From: Clavelina lepadiformis
Taxonomy: Eukaryota > Chordata > Ascidiacea > Aplousobranchia > Clavelinidae
NCBI RefSeq assembly: GCF_947623445.1
Contig: NC_135240.1
Location: 7,254,001-7,318,000, forward strand
Length of the DNA stretch: 64,000 bases
Direction: 5' to 3'
Within the stretch, counting starts at the first letter, position 1. Each line of letters begins with the position of its first letter. Of the stretch, positions 1-11,996 are shown piece by piece. Position numbers and translations under genes: made by a program. The notes beneath the pieces were generated by a model. The model had not been told where the DNA came from, made no database searches, and worked only from the letters and a program-made list of their open reading frames with translations.

Positions 1-885
1 ATGACACTGGCGTTGTGAAATGATATGTCACTTAAATTACCAGATAAGAAGAAGGTGCGAAGTTGATGGTTTAAAGCATATTTATCAGGTTTGTTGTTGA
101 AATGAACGCAGTCAGTCAGTAACCGTTTTCGAAATAGGAAAGTTTTACCCATGAGCGAAACTGACTCTCTGTAGGCCGTACGGAAAACCACGGCGTGTTA
201 TTTTTCGGATTAAGTTGTATGATAAGGAACACTTCACAAGGTGAAACTTGAAGAGTAAAAGACAAGTGTTTCGAGGTGTTCTTTGTTAGCGGACAGAATT
301 TTACATGTTCTCGTATAGCCTAGTTAAATGCACTATAGCTATCCAGCTGCAGGGCAATTAGAGACCCTTCGTTTAAATCAAACTTTACAATATGACAGCA
401 ATCATTATAAGCACTATATAATGAGATGTACGGAAAAGAAATCATGTAATTAATTCATCACCATAAAAGCGAAGAAATTTTGTAAACTTTGTAAACTTTT
501 GTAAACATCTCTTTAACTATGCACTTAGTGTTTGTAATAAGGGTGATATTTAAACGATAATTATACGCTTTAAACAAATTACTTAGTACGAACGAAATTC
601 ACCAGTCAAGTTGGTTTCGTTGCTGCATTGAACTTTACTGATCCTATTATCTGCCTCTATTTTACTAAAACCATTGGGTTATCAGTAGCTTATGTAATAG
701 GCTGAATAGGTTAATGCGATAACTGAGCACGCCAGTAAACAAGAACAAAGTGATTGATGCTTTAGCATGGTTTATACTATAGTATCCGTCCGTAAATAGT
801 CACTAGACCAGACAATAACACTCTCTATGTTTATCCAGAAAGCAAATTTTCACTAACATTCTCAATAAACAGTTTTTTGATATAA
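1..885. other. 5' flank, no gene seen
   Basis: AT-rich sequence upstream of the FAM167-like gene. I see no open reading frame that splices into the gene downstream and no RNA gene. A short direct repeat of the type tttgtaaac occurs three times at about 479-510. The promoter and any untranslated first exon of the FAM167-like gene probably lie here but cannot be placed by eye. Confidence 0.5.
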
Positions 886-3023
886 ATGATCATGATGATG
901 ACGCAAAACCTACAAGCCGTCCATACGCTGATGAGAACACCGGTAAGCAAAATGGGCAACGCCACCTCAAAGCCATCTACACCGAACGATTTCCGCAAAT
1001 TGAAAGAAATATCTGACAAATTAAACCTTCCAACACGACGACCTTCAGTGGTGCAATGGAAGCAGGTATGCCTGTGACGTCGTGTTTTGAAATATGATAG
1101 GGGTGTGATATGCTTACCTATCCACTGCGCAAGACAATTAATCCTCATTAACGTGATTACCTGCGTCTACAGATCATCGAGAACAGGAAGTCGCGCGGGC
1201 AATACGCAACGTCCGGTGAGCCACAATATTTAGATGCAATTGCTGCTCAAGGGCTTAGTGATAGCGACTCGGCTGATGAATTAAACAACTGTGATACTAA
1301 GGTAAAAGGGTTGTAAGATTTCGTTTAAATATTTTAAGCGTTTTTCTGTTGACATAAAACTTTATGTGCATTAGTGTTATCGGGTACTGTAGGTCAATAC
1401 TGCTCCTGTAAAAAGAGGGTCTGTTGTGTGAGATAGTGAGTTATCATGAACTATGTTAACAAAAGTTGTTCTAATCTCAGTGCCGCGTTGACAACTACCC
1501 ATTCTCGATCATACAAGAACAGCAAGAAACTCCGACCAAAATGTCAACCATGAATCCGCTGGCAGCTTCTGTGCCCACACCAATTCGGCGACTGCGACGT
1601 ATCGCACGAAACGTTATTCCCGAAATCCAAGCAGAAGATTGTTCAAGAAAAACACGGGAATCGAACAGTGAAGGTATCACCAATGATGACGTATCATTGA
1701 GCTCGACTATATCGTCACACTCAACGATATCCGATATTAATATGGAAGACGTGTCAAAAGCATCACTGTCAAGTGACACGAGCCCGTCCAATGAAGACCT
1801 CAATGCTCGATACCGGAACGTGACCCAGGCTTTCGAGAAAATTCGACGGGATTTGGTAAGCGATAAGGCTGCTAGTAACGTTTCATAATCTGGCGTATCA
1901 AAGTTCAATATATCGAAGAATGCGGGTAAGATATGGGCAAATATCTAACCGCCGTGCACCTGACAAAACATTAATAAATGCAAGAATAAGCCTTTTTGAA
2001 AAAATCAAGATTGCAAAGAGCACTATTGCAAAACCAACAATGGTTTTTTGTTGACTTAACACAACAGACGGACGCCTGAGTAGTTAAGTGGGTCAGAAGC
2101 CTTTTATGTTGCCGGCTTTTCATAATTGTTACTTGGTCTGATCACAAACATACACGTTCGACATATCAATGAATCGGTTTACCTCTCGTCTACACAAGTA
2201 TGCATTGGCCCTTCTGAATGCGTGGAGAGACTTCAAGTGTCACGGTGTGTTGGCCCAGGATGATCTATTACTTTCCCGCCCAAAACGTTTCAATTTAAAA
2301 TCACATGTTCAGATATTTGTTTGCTGGATGCACGTTAATGATCAACTAGAGACCAACACAAACAACTACGGGCGCCTTTTAAACTTTTAAAACGAAATAA
2401 GTTAAGGAACAATTGAAATTCGGTTTAAATCATAATCGAAAGGCAAACATTTTACTTTTGTTCGGTTGATTTGGCACGAGAGTAAAGTTATTTATATTAA
2501 CGTGAAGGATATAACAAATATCCTGTTTAAATAACAAACCATTCACAGCTTATCAGTTCATCAAAATCAAACTCAATAAAATTACGTTTATTTCAACAGG
2601 TAATAATGCGAATAGAAGACAATAAGTTGGCTCGAAAGCTACTCGATGTTCGAGGTAAGATGAACCTCTTGAGGGCGCAAAAGAGCTGCGAGGAACATGC
2701 GGAAATGCTTGATGACATCACATACGAGTTGGAAGAAGAGGAAGAACTGACAGGATTGATAAAAGGTAAAACAAACCATTGAGCCTTTAAAAATACCTCA
2801 TTTTGCTAACAAATGGGAAGCAATTCACGCCCGCAAAAACCTTGAACGAGAATTAAGTGGTACGCTTTTGGTCTTGCTCATAAATGCAGTAACTCATATG
2901 TCTTTTTCAGCATGCGATCTCTCTGATCGAAAGCCAGCCTTTTTGCTATCAGAGTTTTCTCCATTGCGAAACATCGGCGTTAGTAGAATGAATTTGAACC
3001 GCCGACGATTTTCAATCCGTTGA
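886..3023 (+). CDS. FAM167: FAM167 family protein (DIORA-like), 5 exons
   Basis: Exons 886-1065, 1173-1301, 1481-1855, 2600-2765, 2911-3023; phases close, giving about 320 aa. Three blocks match the remembered human FAM167A/B pattern. An N-terminal LKEISDKLNLPTRRPS..W block (about residues 38-58) corresponds to LKALTEKLRLETRRPS..W. A coiled-coil-like block near 230-285 ends ITYELEEEEELTGL, against the human ATYELEERDELADL. The C-terminus IGVSRMNLNRRRFSIR corresponds to IGVTKMNINSRRFSLC. The middle (about 105-225) is Ser/Thr-rich and poorly conserved. In vertebrates FAM167A is linked to autoimmunity and non-canonical NF-kappaB activation; its role here is unknown. The protein is longer than human FAM167A (about 214 aa), mostly in the central exon. 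The start at 886 is the first in-frame Met; a few residues downstream is possible. Confidence 0.85.
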
Positions 3024-3170
3024 TATGCTGGTCTTCAGCGACGGACCTAAAGCTGTACCCTGCGATGCAAGTACTCCGAGTGATAGAGACACCAGGGGCA
3101 GTGCTCGACCCAAACTGCGTTGAGTTATGTTTCTTGGTTTTTACCGTTGTTTGCTTATATATATGTTTGT

Positions 3171-3176
3171 AATAAA
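3171..3176 (+). promoter_or_regulatory. polyadenylation signal AATAAA
   Basis: Canonical hexamer about 150 bp after the FAM167-like stop codon, in a T-rich stretch. It is the likely 3' end signal of that gene. Confidence 0.55.
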
Positions 3177-3189
3177 ATACTTTTACTGA

Positions 3190-4732
3190 ACAATTTGTCC
3201 TATGGATTGTTTAATCGTAAAGTCATTTATTCCGCTATATTCACAATAAGCACTAGTTTACCTGCTCAAACCAGTAACAAGGTGTCGAATCACCGTTGAA
3301 ATCGGTTTATGTGCGGTTTAGGTTATAGCCCTTAGTTGGCATGTAACTTCATTAAATGCTGACAAAATCAAACGTCTTTTTAGATATAAATACCACTTTT
3401 CACCAACCCTCAAGCACATTTTAACTTAATTCATTAATGCGGCCTAGATTGAAGGAGCCGTCCAATACCAAAAATGCCATAAAAGTCTTGTTTGTTATAT
3501 TATACAGCGAATTTACTAAAAAAACTGATAACTCCAAAAATCCTCAGATATTCTGCATGTCGCTTTAGTATGTTTTGGACTAATATTCCATAAAATGCCA
3601 TCGAAAATCCTTGATTCAAAATATTTTAACAGAGGCGCAAAATCAACATCAGAATATTTGGCCTAAAAACCACAATTTTAGCTTCTTTCATGACAATTTG
3701 TAACCTAAACCTGCACGTGACTTTGGACATTTAAGCATGCCAACTGGTAGGGTAAGTCCCAGGCTCAAGAACAACACTAACCATACCACCCTCTGACTGG
3801 TCTAGCAGTTATTTATATGATTTCGTAAGGGTCCAACAAAATCATAGAGACCTTAGTTTTACGAAGTTTAACGGTAGATTAACAAGGCATCTGCAAGGGT
3901 GATTACTAATTACCATGCTAAAAAATAACATCGCCATACTACTAGCCTCTAATTGCTTTAACAGAGTTTTTAACTGAACGAAATCACTCGGTGCTTAGCA
4001 CTTATCAACCTATAACAGGAGTAGGAAACCTTTCATATGAAGCGTGCCAGTTTACTAATAATGTCAAAATATCAACAACTCGCCTGCCAAACATTTTTTT
4101 AAGGCATTTATTTGCATTTTCTTAAGTTGATGCGCGTCAAATTATCTCGCGGGCCAGGAGTTGCCGACCCCTGCCCTATAACCACGATTTTATTTGGCAC
4201 GTTTATTGAATCACAATTTTATTGAAAAGCCTACCACAACGATTATATCAAATTGCACACCTTTAAGTATGAGTAGTTAACAGCAGAAAATAATCCCGAT
4301 ATTTGCATAAGATAATGGGACTGTAAAAACCACTTGGAACACCCATGGAATACAAATTACGAATGTCACAGTTGGCATATGAACAAAAAATTCGCAACTA
4401 ATGCGACAATATAGTCAAATGCTTCCCTGTAAAACGCTTCTGGAGTCGCTGACACAAACTACTTTCTGTAAAATATCATGGAATTGCTGAAATTACCTAA
4501 AATGCAACCTTCCAAAGCACAGGCAAGAAAGATTTGTAGAATATCTAACGTAAATGAAAGTCAATACAAGCAAATAACGGCACATATAGCACATGAGTTT
4601 CTTCGAAAAACGCCCCTGAAATTATTTAACGATTATATATAATGGTTGTAGAATTTTTACAATACGCAAAAGAAACGAGTACATTTAAATTTTTCCACAA
4701 CCCGCTGCCAAGAATCTTTTTTTCAAAAGTGA
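3190..4732. other. intergenic, convergent 3' ends
   Basis: Gap between the 3' ends of the FAM167-like gene (+) and UPB1 (-). It holds one short hAT-type MITE (4016-4173). Otherwise I see only AT-rich sequence without long frames. Confidence 0.5.
4016..4173. mobile_element. hAT-type MITE, 158 bp
   Basis: Left end caggagtaggaaacc and right end gttgccgacccctg form imperfect terminal inverted repeats of the hAT type (consensus like CAGGGGTCGGCAACC). The flanks acctataa (4008-4015) and ccctataa (4174-4181) are a 7/8 match 8-bp target duplication, the hAT length. The interior has no coding capacity. The diverged ends and mismatched duplication suggest an older insertion. Confidence 0.75.
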
Positions 4733-7700
4733 TCACTTTTCCTTGATGATGTCTTGCTTAAACTCAAGTTGTGTTGATTCTTTCAGTGATTCAGCATACA
4801 TTTCATGACGAGCTGTTGCCTGATTGCATGGAGAGCAAAGTGTGATGATGAATAAACAATAAAAATATCCTTAGTTGAGCAAGAAACTATGTAAGATGAA
4901 ACAAAACGTTTCTGTAATCTCCTCTTGAATATTCTTTGGTATTCCTTAATGATAGTTTCTTTCCTTTTTTGTCAGTGGACGAACACGCAAAACAACTATG
5001 TCGTTGTCCATCTTCCATTGCCTTTAATATGCTTTATTTAGTTTAACTTTTAGTATGCTGTTTAGAACATCGTTCTTATTTCTGACCTAATCAAAATCGA
5101 CTGCCCTACACTCAAATGCTCATTGAAGCTGGCAGGTTGAAGTAATTTTAACTTGGTGAACAGGTCAGACTGAAACTTGTAATTCACTTAAAATTACCGT
5201 AAGCTATCATCCATCATTTAATTAATACCTGTTCCCTTTCAGTTTAACTATGTACGGTAGTACCTGTAACTTCAAACTGCATATTACAGTACAGTACTGT
5301 ACATGTATTATTTGTAAATAACTCACAATTAACTTTTACTCTCTCTCACAATACTCATTAAGTCCAGTCGAAAAACTTGTATGATATTGTCTAACTTGTA
5401 AATATCAGTGTACTCCTATACGAATTACCTTTGACTCAGGCTTTGAGACTAAACTTAACTTCCCTTTTCCTGGTGAAAAGACACAGTTGCTTCATACTTG
5501 TATGCGTACAACCATACTGTATGCTGTATGCACACTTCAAATTGATTACAAAGAGAGCTGTCTAAACGCCAGGATATCGCGAATTCTTCTAATAGGACAT
5601 TTTTGTACCGGAGACAATTGCAGTTGTATTGACTATAACCCATCTTATCTCAAAGACCATTTCAATCATTATGTTGTTATCATTATCTGCTTGATATTCT
5701 TTTCACACCTTGTTATTCCACTACACAAGAACCTCCCTTTCGGCTGTGCATATGTATTATGTATGCTTTCTGATTACGCCTATGTTTCACAGGATAACAT
5801 GCAATATATCAATGTCAAACGAATCTATTAGGACTTACTCTAAACATCCACTTATCAGATATTTCTTGGCATAAATTTAAATCCACTGATGTCACCAGAA
5901 GACCATCCTGTGTTCGTGATAAGCCAGGAGTTCTTGTACCATCAGGAGCAGCAACATAACTTGAGCCTGTCACATTTGGTCATGGCATCAATTAGTAGAA
6001 AAAAGTGATACTTGAGTTGGTGTGTAAATAATATACAGGTGCAGCAAACAAAGCATAAATAAATTTGATTATCACTATGTAACAAAAAAAAAAAAATTCT
6101 TTGTCCTTGGGAAATAATTGCTATATTCTGTTTGCTTATGCCGAAAAAACATGAAAAATCTTAGTTATACCACCATAACTTCGGTTGTTGAATCTTTACA
6201 GATTTTTTAATTCTATCGCCATTATTAAAAGTGTGGTATGGCTCGCCGTGGTTGCAAGTACTCAGCAGATTCCTTCTGCTATGTGTGTGGTGAGTTCTTT
6301 GCAAAAAAAGCAAAAAAGCACTGTCTGGAGAGTTGCAGGCATGCGAAAGAAGCCTATCATGCATACTTTCGCATGCCAGTCGGTGACCAAGATAAACATT
6401 GGGCACCACACGTCATGTGCGAATACTGCCGTCGTACTCTAGAAGGTTGGTTTAGGGGAGAGAAGAGGGCAATGCGTTTTGCTATCCCCTGTGTCTGGCG
6501 TGAGCCCACAAACCATCTCACAGATTGTTACTTCTGTATGGTGGATCCAAGCAAACGACGGAAGGGAAAGAATGCACCTTCCATCAATTACCCTGACATT
6601 CCATCATCTATTGCACCTGTACCCCATAACACGACTGACATGCCTGTGCCATAACCACCCTTGAGAGATGAACATTTTGTAGCAGATGCACTCTCTACAG
6701 ATTCAGAAACGGATGCATCAGTTGCTTATCTTCAACACCGAGTTGGCAGTGAAAGGTGTCCCTACTACCCCAACCAAGAAGACATGAACGATCTTGTCAG
6801 GGAACTGTCATTGACAAAGTCGAATGCTGAGCTACTCATTTCCAGACTAAAGCAATGGGACTTACTGGATGAAGAAGATGAAGTGAAGCGACTGATAAAT
6901 TCCATAAATTTTCCAGAGATGCTGTCTGAGGTTGAACGGAGAGCTTGGACTTCTTTCGTTTCTGTAGTTAACGGGTTCCTGGGCAATCACAAGGCAGAGA
7001 ATTACAGGGAACTTGTCGATGAACTTGTGGATGCGTATTGGAAGATGGGATGCAGGATGTCGCTGAAACTACACGTACTACATGCTCATCTTGATGAATT
7101 TAAGGATAACATGGGGGACTACTCAGAAGAACAAGGTGAAAGATTTCATCAAGATATCAGGTATTTTGAGGAACGCTATCAAGGACAGTACAACGAAAAT
7201 ATGATGGGGGACTATATATGGAACTTTTTACGTGAAAGTGAACTCACATATCGTCGCCAATCTCGAAAAAATGTTTCTTTGTGATTAAGTTATAAGTTTT
7301 GAGTGCTTTAAGTGACAGCGTAGGTTTGCTCTGTAATAGTTTTGAATAAATACCTATAGCACCAGACCTTAAGGCTTTTGTCTCGTGTTTGTGTAGCAAA
7401 ATCGCCTTGCATACATGTGTTTTTCTTCTTTATGTAATTTTTTAGAAATAGATTCTGGAAACAACATTTTCCGTTATTATTTCATTATGACAAAGCCAAC
7501 AACAACAACTAAAATTAGATTTAACTCCATTCTATTGATTCAAAAAATATAGTGGGAGCAAAGGCATTAAAAAAGCAAAACTAGTCAAAAAATTCCAATA
7601 AATTAATTTCATAAAGTCAGAACCAAAGTTTTAACTTTTTGAATGCTCATTTTTATTGATTTAGACCATACTAAATCAGAAAATAATAGTTTTAACCCAT

Positions 7701-9757
7701 GGACAAATTTTGTGTTACATGGTAATTATATAACAAACGCAATTGGTTTACCGTAAAAGTGTCCAAAGTCTTTGTGAGCGGGCTTTCCATCACCAGAAGT
7801 GAATTCATTTGGAAACGTTTCCTGTAAGTTGTAACATTATTTCCTCTTTCAATCAGTAGTAGTGAAAATGGTATAGCACAACAAAACTAATCCCAAGTAG
7901 CACCCACTGTTCCAACTCGATTGATAGCACAGGAGTAGTAATGATTGGCAATAGCAGCACATCGAGCTTCAATTGGCCACATAGGCTCAGATAACGCACC
8001 AACAGTTGCAGAAGGGTTGAAAACAATTTCAGCACCATTGACTCCATACATCATCCTTCATCGAAATGAAGCACTTGGTAGTGAGTTTACACAGTTCAAT
8101 TTTACTTTAAGAAATTAGAACCAAAACACTAACCAATTTAGTGGGTGATGTCGGCCATAGCATATATTTATCGCAATTTTTCCATACACAGTCTGAAATA
8201 CTCTGTGTCCTGTATTTCCTTCCATGTAATAAGTGGACTGTAAATCAGAAGTTACCCAACTTTCTTTAAATTTATCTAATGTAAACAATGCATTGAAAAT
8301 GTGAAAAACAAAAAAATTGAGTGATTTATGTGGTACATGAAACCGCTATTAACAAAAAAATTCTAATCGTCCAACAAGTTATACCTCGTTAAAGTCACCA
8401 ACACGGGGAATGTGATTTTTACGGGTTTTTCCGAGAACAACACCAGTATTGGAAATTACAACTGCGGTGTTCCATAAAGTTCCCCCATGAGCTCCATCTC
8501 GTTCCAAAATTGGTGATATAATTACCATGTTATACCGTTTCGCCATCTTACAAAAGAGAAACATTTTTCAAAGAATTGAAAATAAATAACCAATCAATAA
8601 TAATTCAAATTGTATACAATAGGAGCCAAACATGTCTATGATGGCATATTAAACATTACAAAACAATCATGAAACAGTAGTCAGCAACCTAATAAGATGA
8701 CTTTTGCAAGCCTTTAAAAAGATATCTGATGCATGATGTTTTATCAGGTATTGTCAACTTTCAACAGTTCATTGTTATTTCCTCATTCATACCTCTTGAC
8801 AGTATTTAGTAGTTGGACCATCTTCTGCAGATTCAGCAAAATCAGTCCAAGGTACTTTCTCGCGAGTGCAGAATGCAAAGGGCATTGCTAAAAGAGAAAA
8901 CAACATCATAATATTATTATCAATACCTAGAACCAGAAGTTTAGCAAAAAACAACCATAAGTATTAACAAAAAATACCAAACATTAATACATTTTATGAA
9001 TAACGGTTTTACCAACCATTGCAAACTACAACTACCTGTAGGTAGACGTAATATGAAAAAGTTTAAGAAAATAACATACTCCAAGCTTCCTGAAAGCATA
9101 GAATGTTTACACCACAATGAGAAGCAACATCAGCTATATCTCCAATTCTTTTATGGAATGCATCAACCTGTTTTGGTACGCCAGCACTTCAGTATTTACC
9201 AGTAAATGCTCAGTAAAATGATAAGGAGCCTTTCGCAAACACGTAAGACTCACCTGATCCTTTACAGGAGCGTTTGTGGGCAAGACAATTTTATTTTGTA
9301 TGAGTCCGATTCTTATTCTTCTGGGCTTTGATGTTGTGCCTGGCATTTCATATCCTGCAAGCTCAAATCCCAAATTTTCATTTCGTTCTTTTGCATTTTC
9401 AGAAAATTCAAGCTTTCTATAAAACAGCAGCTAAATAAAACATGAGTTTAATATCATGCATTGTAGATTAAAAATCACATATAGTATAAAAGTTAGCAAC
9501 AGAATAAAAAGGATAAGTCTTTTAAAAATCTAGAAAGTTTAGGCTAACAAAGAATTGGTATAACAGCATGCGGTTTAACAACAAATTATACAAAATCATG
9601 GAAGCCAGAAAATATATCATATTGTTTTTATATTCCACAAAAAATTAAATTTGAAAACCCACTTGCACTGCTTGCCATACAAAATCCGTTGTACTTCAGC
9701 TAGCTCTTCACTTGGAATATATTTTTCCAGACATTTTTCGATGTTCTCAAACTCCAT
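4733..9757 (-). CDS. UPB1: beta-ureidopropionase, 10 exons
   Basis: Hydrolyses N-carbamoyl-beta-alanine and N-carbamoyl-beta-aminoisobutyrate, the last step of pyrimidine catabolism; cytosolic nitrilase-superfamily homo-oligomer. Exons, 5' to 3': 9663-9757, 9254-9416, 9080-9167, 8793-8887, 8385-8546, 8134-8237, 7908-8055, 7752-7821, 5839-5966, 4733-4819; about 379 aa against 384 in human, all phases closing. The catalytic triad is intact and lies at a constant offset of 6 from human numbering: Glu113 in CFQEAW, Lys190 in [13 protein letters not shown], Cys227 in NICYGRHHP. The N-terminal [15 protein letters not shown] and C-terminal [12 protein letters not shown] blocks also match. Intron 8 (5967-7751) is enlarged by a transposon-derived sequence in the opposite orientation. 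Start chosen as the Met aligned with the human N-terminal helix. Confidence 0.95.
6238..7284 (+). mobile_element. DNA-transposon-type ORF remnant (copy 1) in UPB1 intron 8
   Basis: A frame of 138 codons starts [18 protein letters not shown]. After one in-frame stop it continues for about 207 more codons. Visible motifs are several Cys pairs in the N-terminal part ([29 protein letters not shown]) and a C-terminal block [21 protein letters not shown] recognise this as a protein family common in invertebrate genomes as multi-copy uncharacterised proteins, most likely of transposon origin. The central part of the family protein (SLKAVLLHN / TKYPCFLCLWDSR region) is missing, apparently by internal deletion near residues 190-195 of the joined frame. 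That same central part is what survives in copy 2 at 49935-50522. No terminal inverted repeats were recognised here. It lies antisense in a host intron and is probably non-functional. Confidence 0.65.
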
Positions 9758-10601
9758 ATTATTAACTAATATAAACTGTAATAACTTATCAAATTATTTT
9801 GTTCAAACACTTCTTTTATAAATCTGCAAACACAAATCACTGAGAAATAATTAATCAATACATACATATTTCTATTATTTTATTTAAGTCTTAACTGTAT
9901 AGTCTTTGCTAAAATACTAGTAGTTAAATTGCATTTTGTATTGTTTTCATTAAGTCATTCAAAGTATGCATTTTCGTTTTGAGAGTGATTATTTCAAAAA
10001 ACAAGGATTATTGTACATCAAAAAAATTTTATGCGTATAACAACTTTTAAGCTGTAAAACTTAGAAAATACGTAAGCATTTAATGATGGTTTACTGTTTA
10101 AGCAAGTTTTGCTTCCTCTCTTCAGTGACCAAATACAATCTTCCAAAGTTCAATTATGGAATTGGTGTTACCAGACAAAAAATTGCTTTCAAGTCCATTT
10201 GCTTTAAATTAAGCTTGCTATTTAAGCTCAGTAACTTGAAAGAACCAACTGAGTTACTTCAGGTTATGCAAGGTAGGTTACATTAAATAAATATTCACTG
10301 AGATCGATGAAGTTGCTTCACTTTAACTGAAATTTCCAGTAGTCTTGCTTCTTAAAATGTCTGATTGTGCTATTGAACCAGCAGAAACCGAGTGCTAGTT
10401 TAGTTAGAATATTGAATATTAAACAGTGGCATGTTGAATATCGAGCTCAATTGAAAACGGAAATTTAAAGTTTGGATATCATGTTCGTAATACAGTACTG
10501 CGTAAGCATTTAAGCTTACACTCAATCTCTGTCAAACAAAAATAATCAACCATAAATAAATAAACTTTAAAAAACAAACAAACAAACAACAATACTTTAC
10601 T
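9758..10601. other. upstream region of UPB1, no gene seen
   Basis: AT-rich. A 67-codon frame at 10083-10286 ends in a plausible splice donor, but I found no partner exon or family resemblance. The UPB1 promoter should lie just above 9757. Confidence 0.4.
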
Positions 10602-10745
10602 TAACAGTCAAACGCATTTACACATACGCATCACAACTCTTGTCCTGTTAGGAAGAACTGTCGAGAATCGAGCCCTTTGATGGAATGAAGGACAAAGTAT
10701 TCAATATCCCAGACTGCCAGTTCGGCCAACTGCGCTAGCCACTAA
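10602..10745 (-). mobile_element. tRNA-derived SINE candidate
   Basis: Read on the minus strand, 10744-10726 resembles a tRNA A box (tagtggctagcgcagttgg) and 10674-10662 a B box (ggctcgattctcg), with tRNA-like spacing. Beyond the tRNA-like head the sequence runs to a flanking tttg-repeat tract at about 10570-10590. Similar flanks, aatactttact (10591-10601) and aatactgctttact (10746-10759), could be target duplications. No cloverleaf is clean enough to call a functional tRNA. Confidence 0.4.
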
Positions 10746-10865
10746 AATACTGCTTTACTACTACTACTTCTATGCAAAGTCAAAACCATTATCAGATTTG
10801 AACGTATGACATCACAACGCAGCAATGCAAGAACAGGTATTGGCACCACACCAGTAGGCCTAGGC

Positions 10866-11184
10866 CAGGGATGGCGAACCACTGACCCGCGGGTCACGAA
10901 GTGACCCATCACAGATTTTCAGTGACCCACTTGTATTTTTTAAAATAATGAAATTTAAACAAATATTTAAGCAAAGAATAAATGTTTCACTAAATATTTG
11001 TAATAAGGCCCCAACCTATTTTAATCTAGTACCGTACCGAATTGCAGAGAAGATGCAGCAGCAAGTTTCGCATTAACATGTAGTTTCGCATTAACATGTA
11101 ATTAAATGTATGACCCACTTTTGCTTTTTCAAGGATTAAGGTCTCTTTTGTGACCCATGCACTAAAAAAGGTTCGCCATCCCTG
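10866..11184. mobile_element. hAT-type MITE, 319 bp
   Basis: Perfect 15-bp terminal inverted repeats, cagggatggcgaacc at the left and ggttcgccatccctg at the right. They are flanked by an exact 8-bp duplication gcctaggc (10858-10865 and 11185-11192). The interior repeats GTGACCCA-like words on both arms, as in non-autonomous hAT elements. The intact ends suggest a fairly young insertion. There is no transposase. Confidence 0.88.
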
Positions 11185-11459
11185 GCCTAGGCAATAGACT
11201 ATTTTTGTTATTTTCAAATATTATCAAATAAATTCCATTTTGGCATTTTTCATGCAGCAAATTGAGGGGCCCATCAAATGCTTGGGGTATATTAATAATA
11301 GAGTTCAGACCTCAGGGTGTTTGTAAATGTAAAAGAAACACTGGTGTAGAAGTTCGTAAGGACTGCAGGACTGCAACGATTTAGTGCAGCCGTGCACAAA
11401 GCAAATCCGTATAGAAGTGATAGTGACGTCACAATTTACTAGCAGGGCTTTCAGACACC

Positions 11460-11493
11460 AAAGTTAATAGAAAAACTTTTTTCTATTAACTTT
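11460..11493. repeat. perfect 16-bp inverted repeat
   Basis: aaagttaatagaaaaa is followed, after a 2-base spacer, by its exact reverse complement. It can form a strong hairpin or cruciform. It lies between two MITEs and may be a relic of a palindromic element; function unknown. Confidence 0.6.
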
Positions 11494-11605
11494 GTAATGC
11501 ACAAGTGCATCAAGCGGCTGTGTTACTTACCTTTTTTCTGCATGAGCCCCGAAACCTATTGCTGCATCCTTGATCTTATTCTAATCTAAGCGCAACGCCA
11601 TAGAG

Positions 11606-11988
11606 CATAGGTGTCAAACTCCCGGCCCGCGGGCCACATCCGGCCCGCTTTACAATAAAACTTGGCCCGCAATGCTATTTTATACATTGAACTATTTCCG
11701 GCCCGCGAGATCATTGTGCAGTATAACTTACTTTTTTCAAGCAAAAACAAGATTATAACAAATCGCACAATACAGCAGCACAACAGTTGCCTCATCATAC
11801 GATAGAATAAATCGATTTATTCCCAGCCAAAACCGTCAAAAAAAACAAAAATTTGGTGCTCTTTCGCTGACTGTTCCAATTCATATACTCGTGTCACGAA
11901 ACGTTCTATCAAGTTTTATCCTTACGGCCCGCGGCGTTAAATAAGTTTTGAGTTTTGGCCCCTGGTGCGATTGAGTTTGACACCCCTG
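11606..11988. mobile_element. hAT-type MITE, 383 bp
   Basis: Left end cataggtgtcaaactc and right end gagtttgacacccctg are hAT-type inverted ends (GTGTCAAACTC with GGCCCGCGG-type subterminal words on both arms). Flanked by an exact 8-bp target duplication ccatagag (11598-11605, 11989-11996). It is non-coding. Its ends differ from the 10866-11184 element, so it is a different family. Confidence 0.9.
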
Positions 11989-11996
11989 CCATAGAG

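Noticed and set aside
5455-5831. Overlapping frames of 62 (-) and 114 (+) codons
   Set aside because: They lie inside UPB1 intron 9, show no motif, and the real minus-strand exon ends at 5839.
11026-11217. 63-codon minus-strand frame
   Set aside because: Sits across the end of the hAT MITE 10866-11184.
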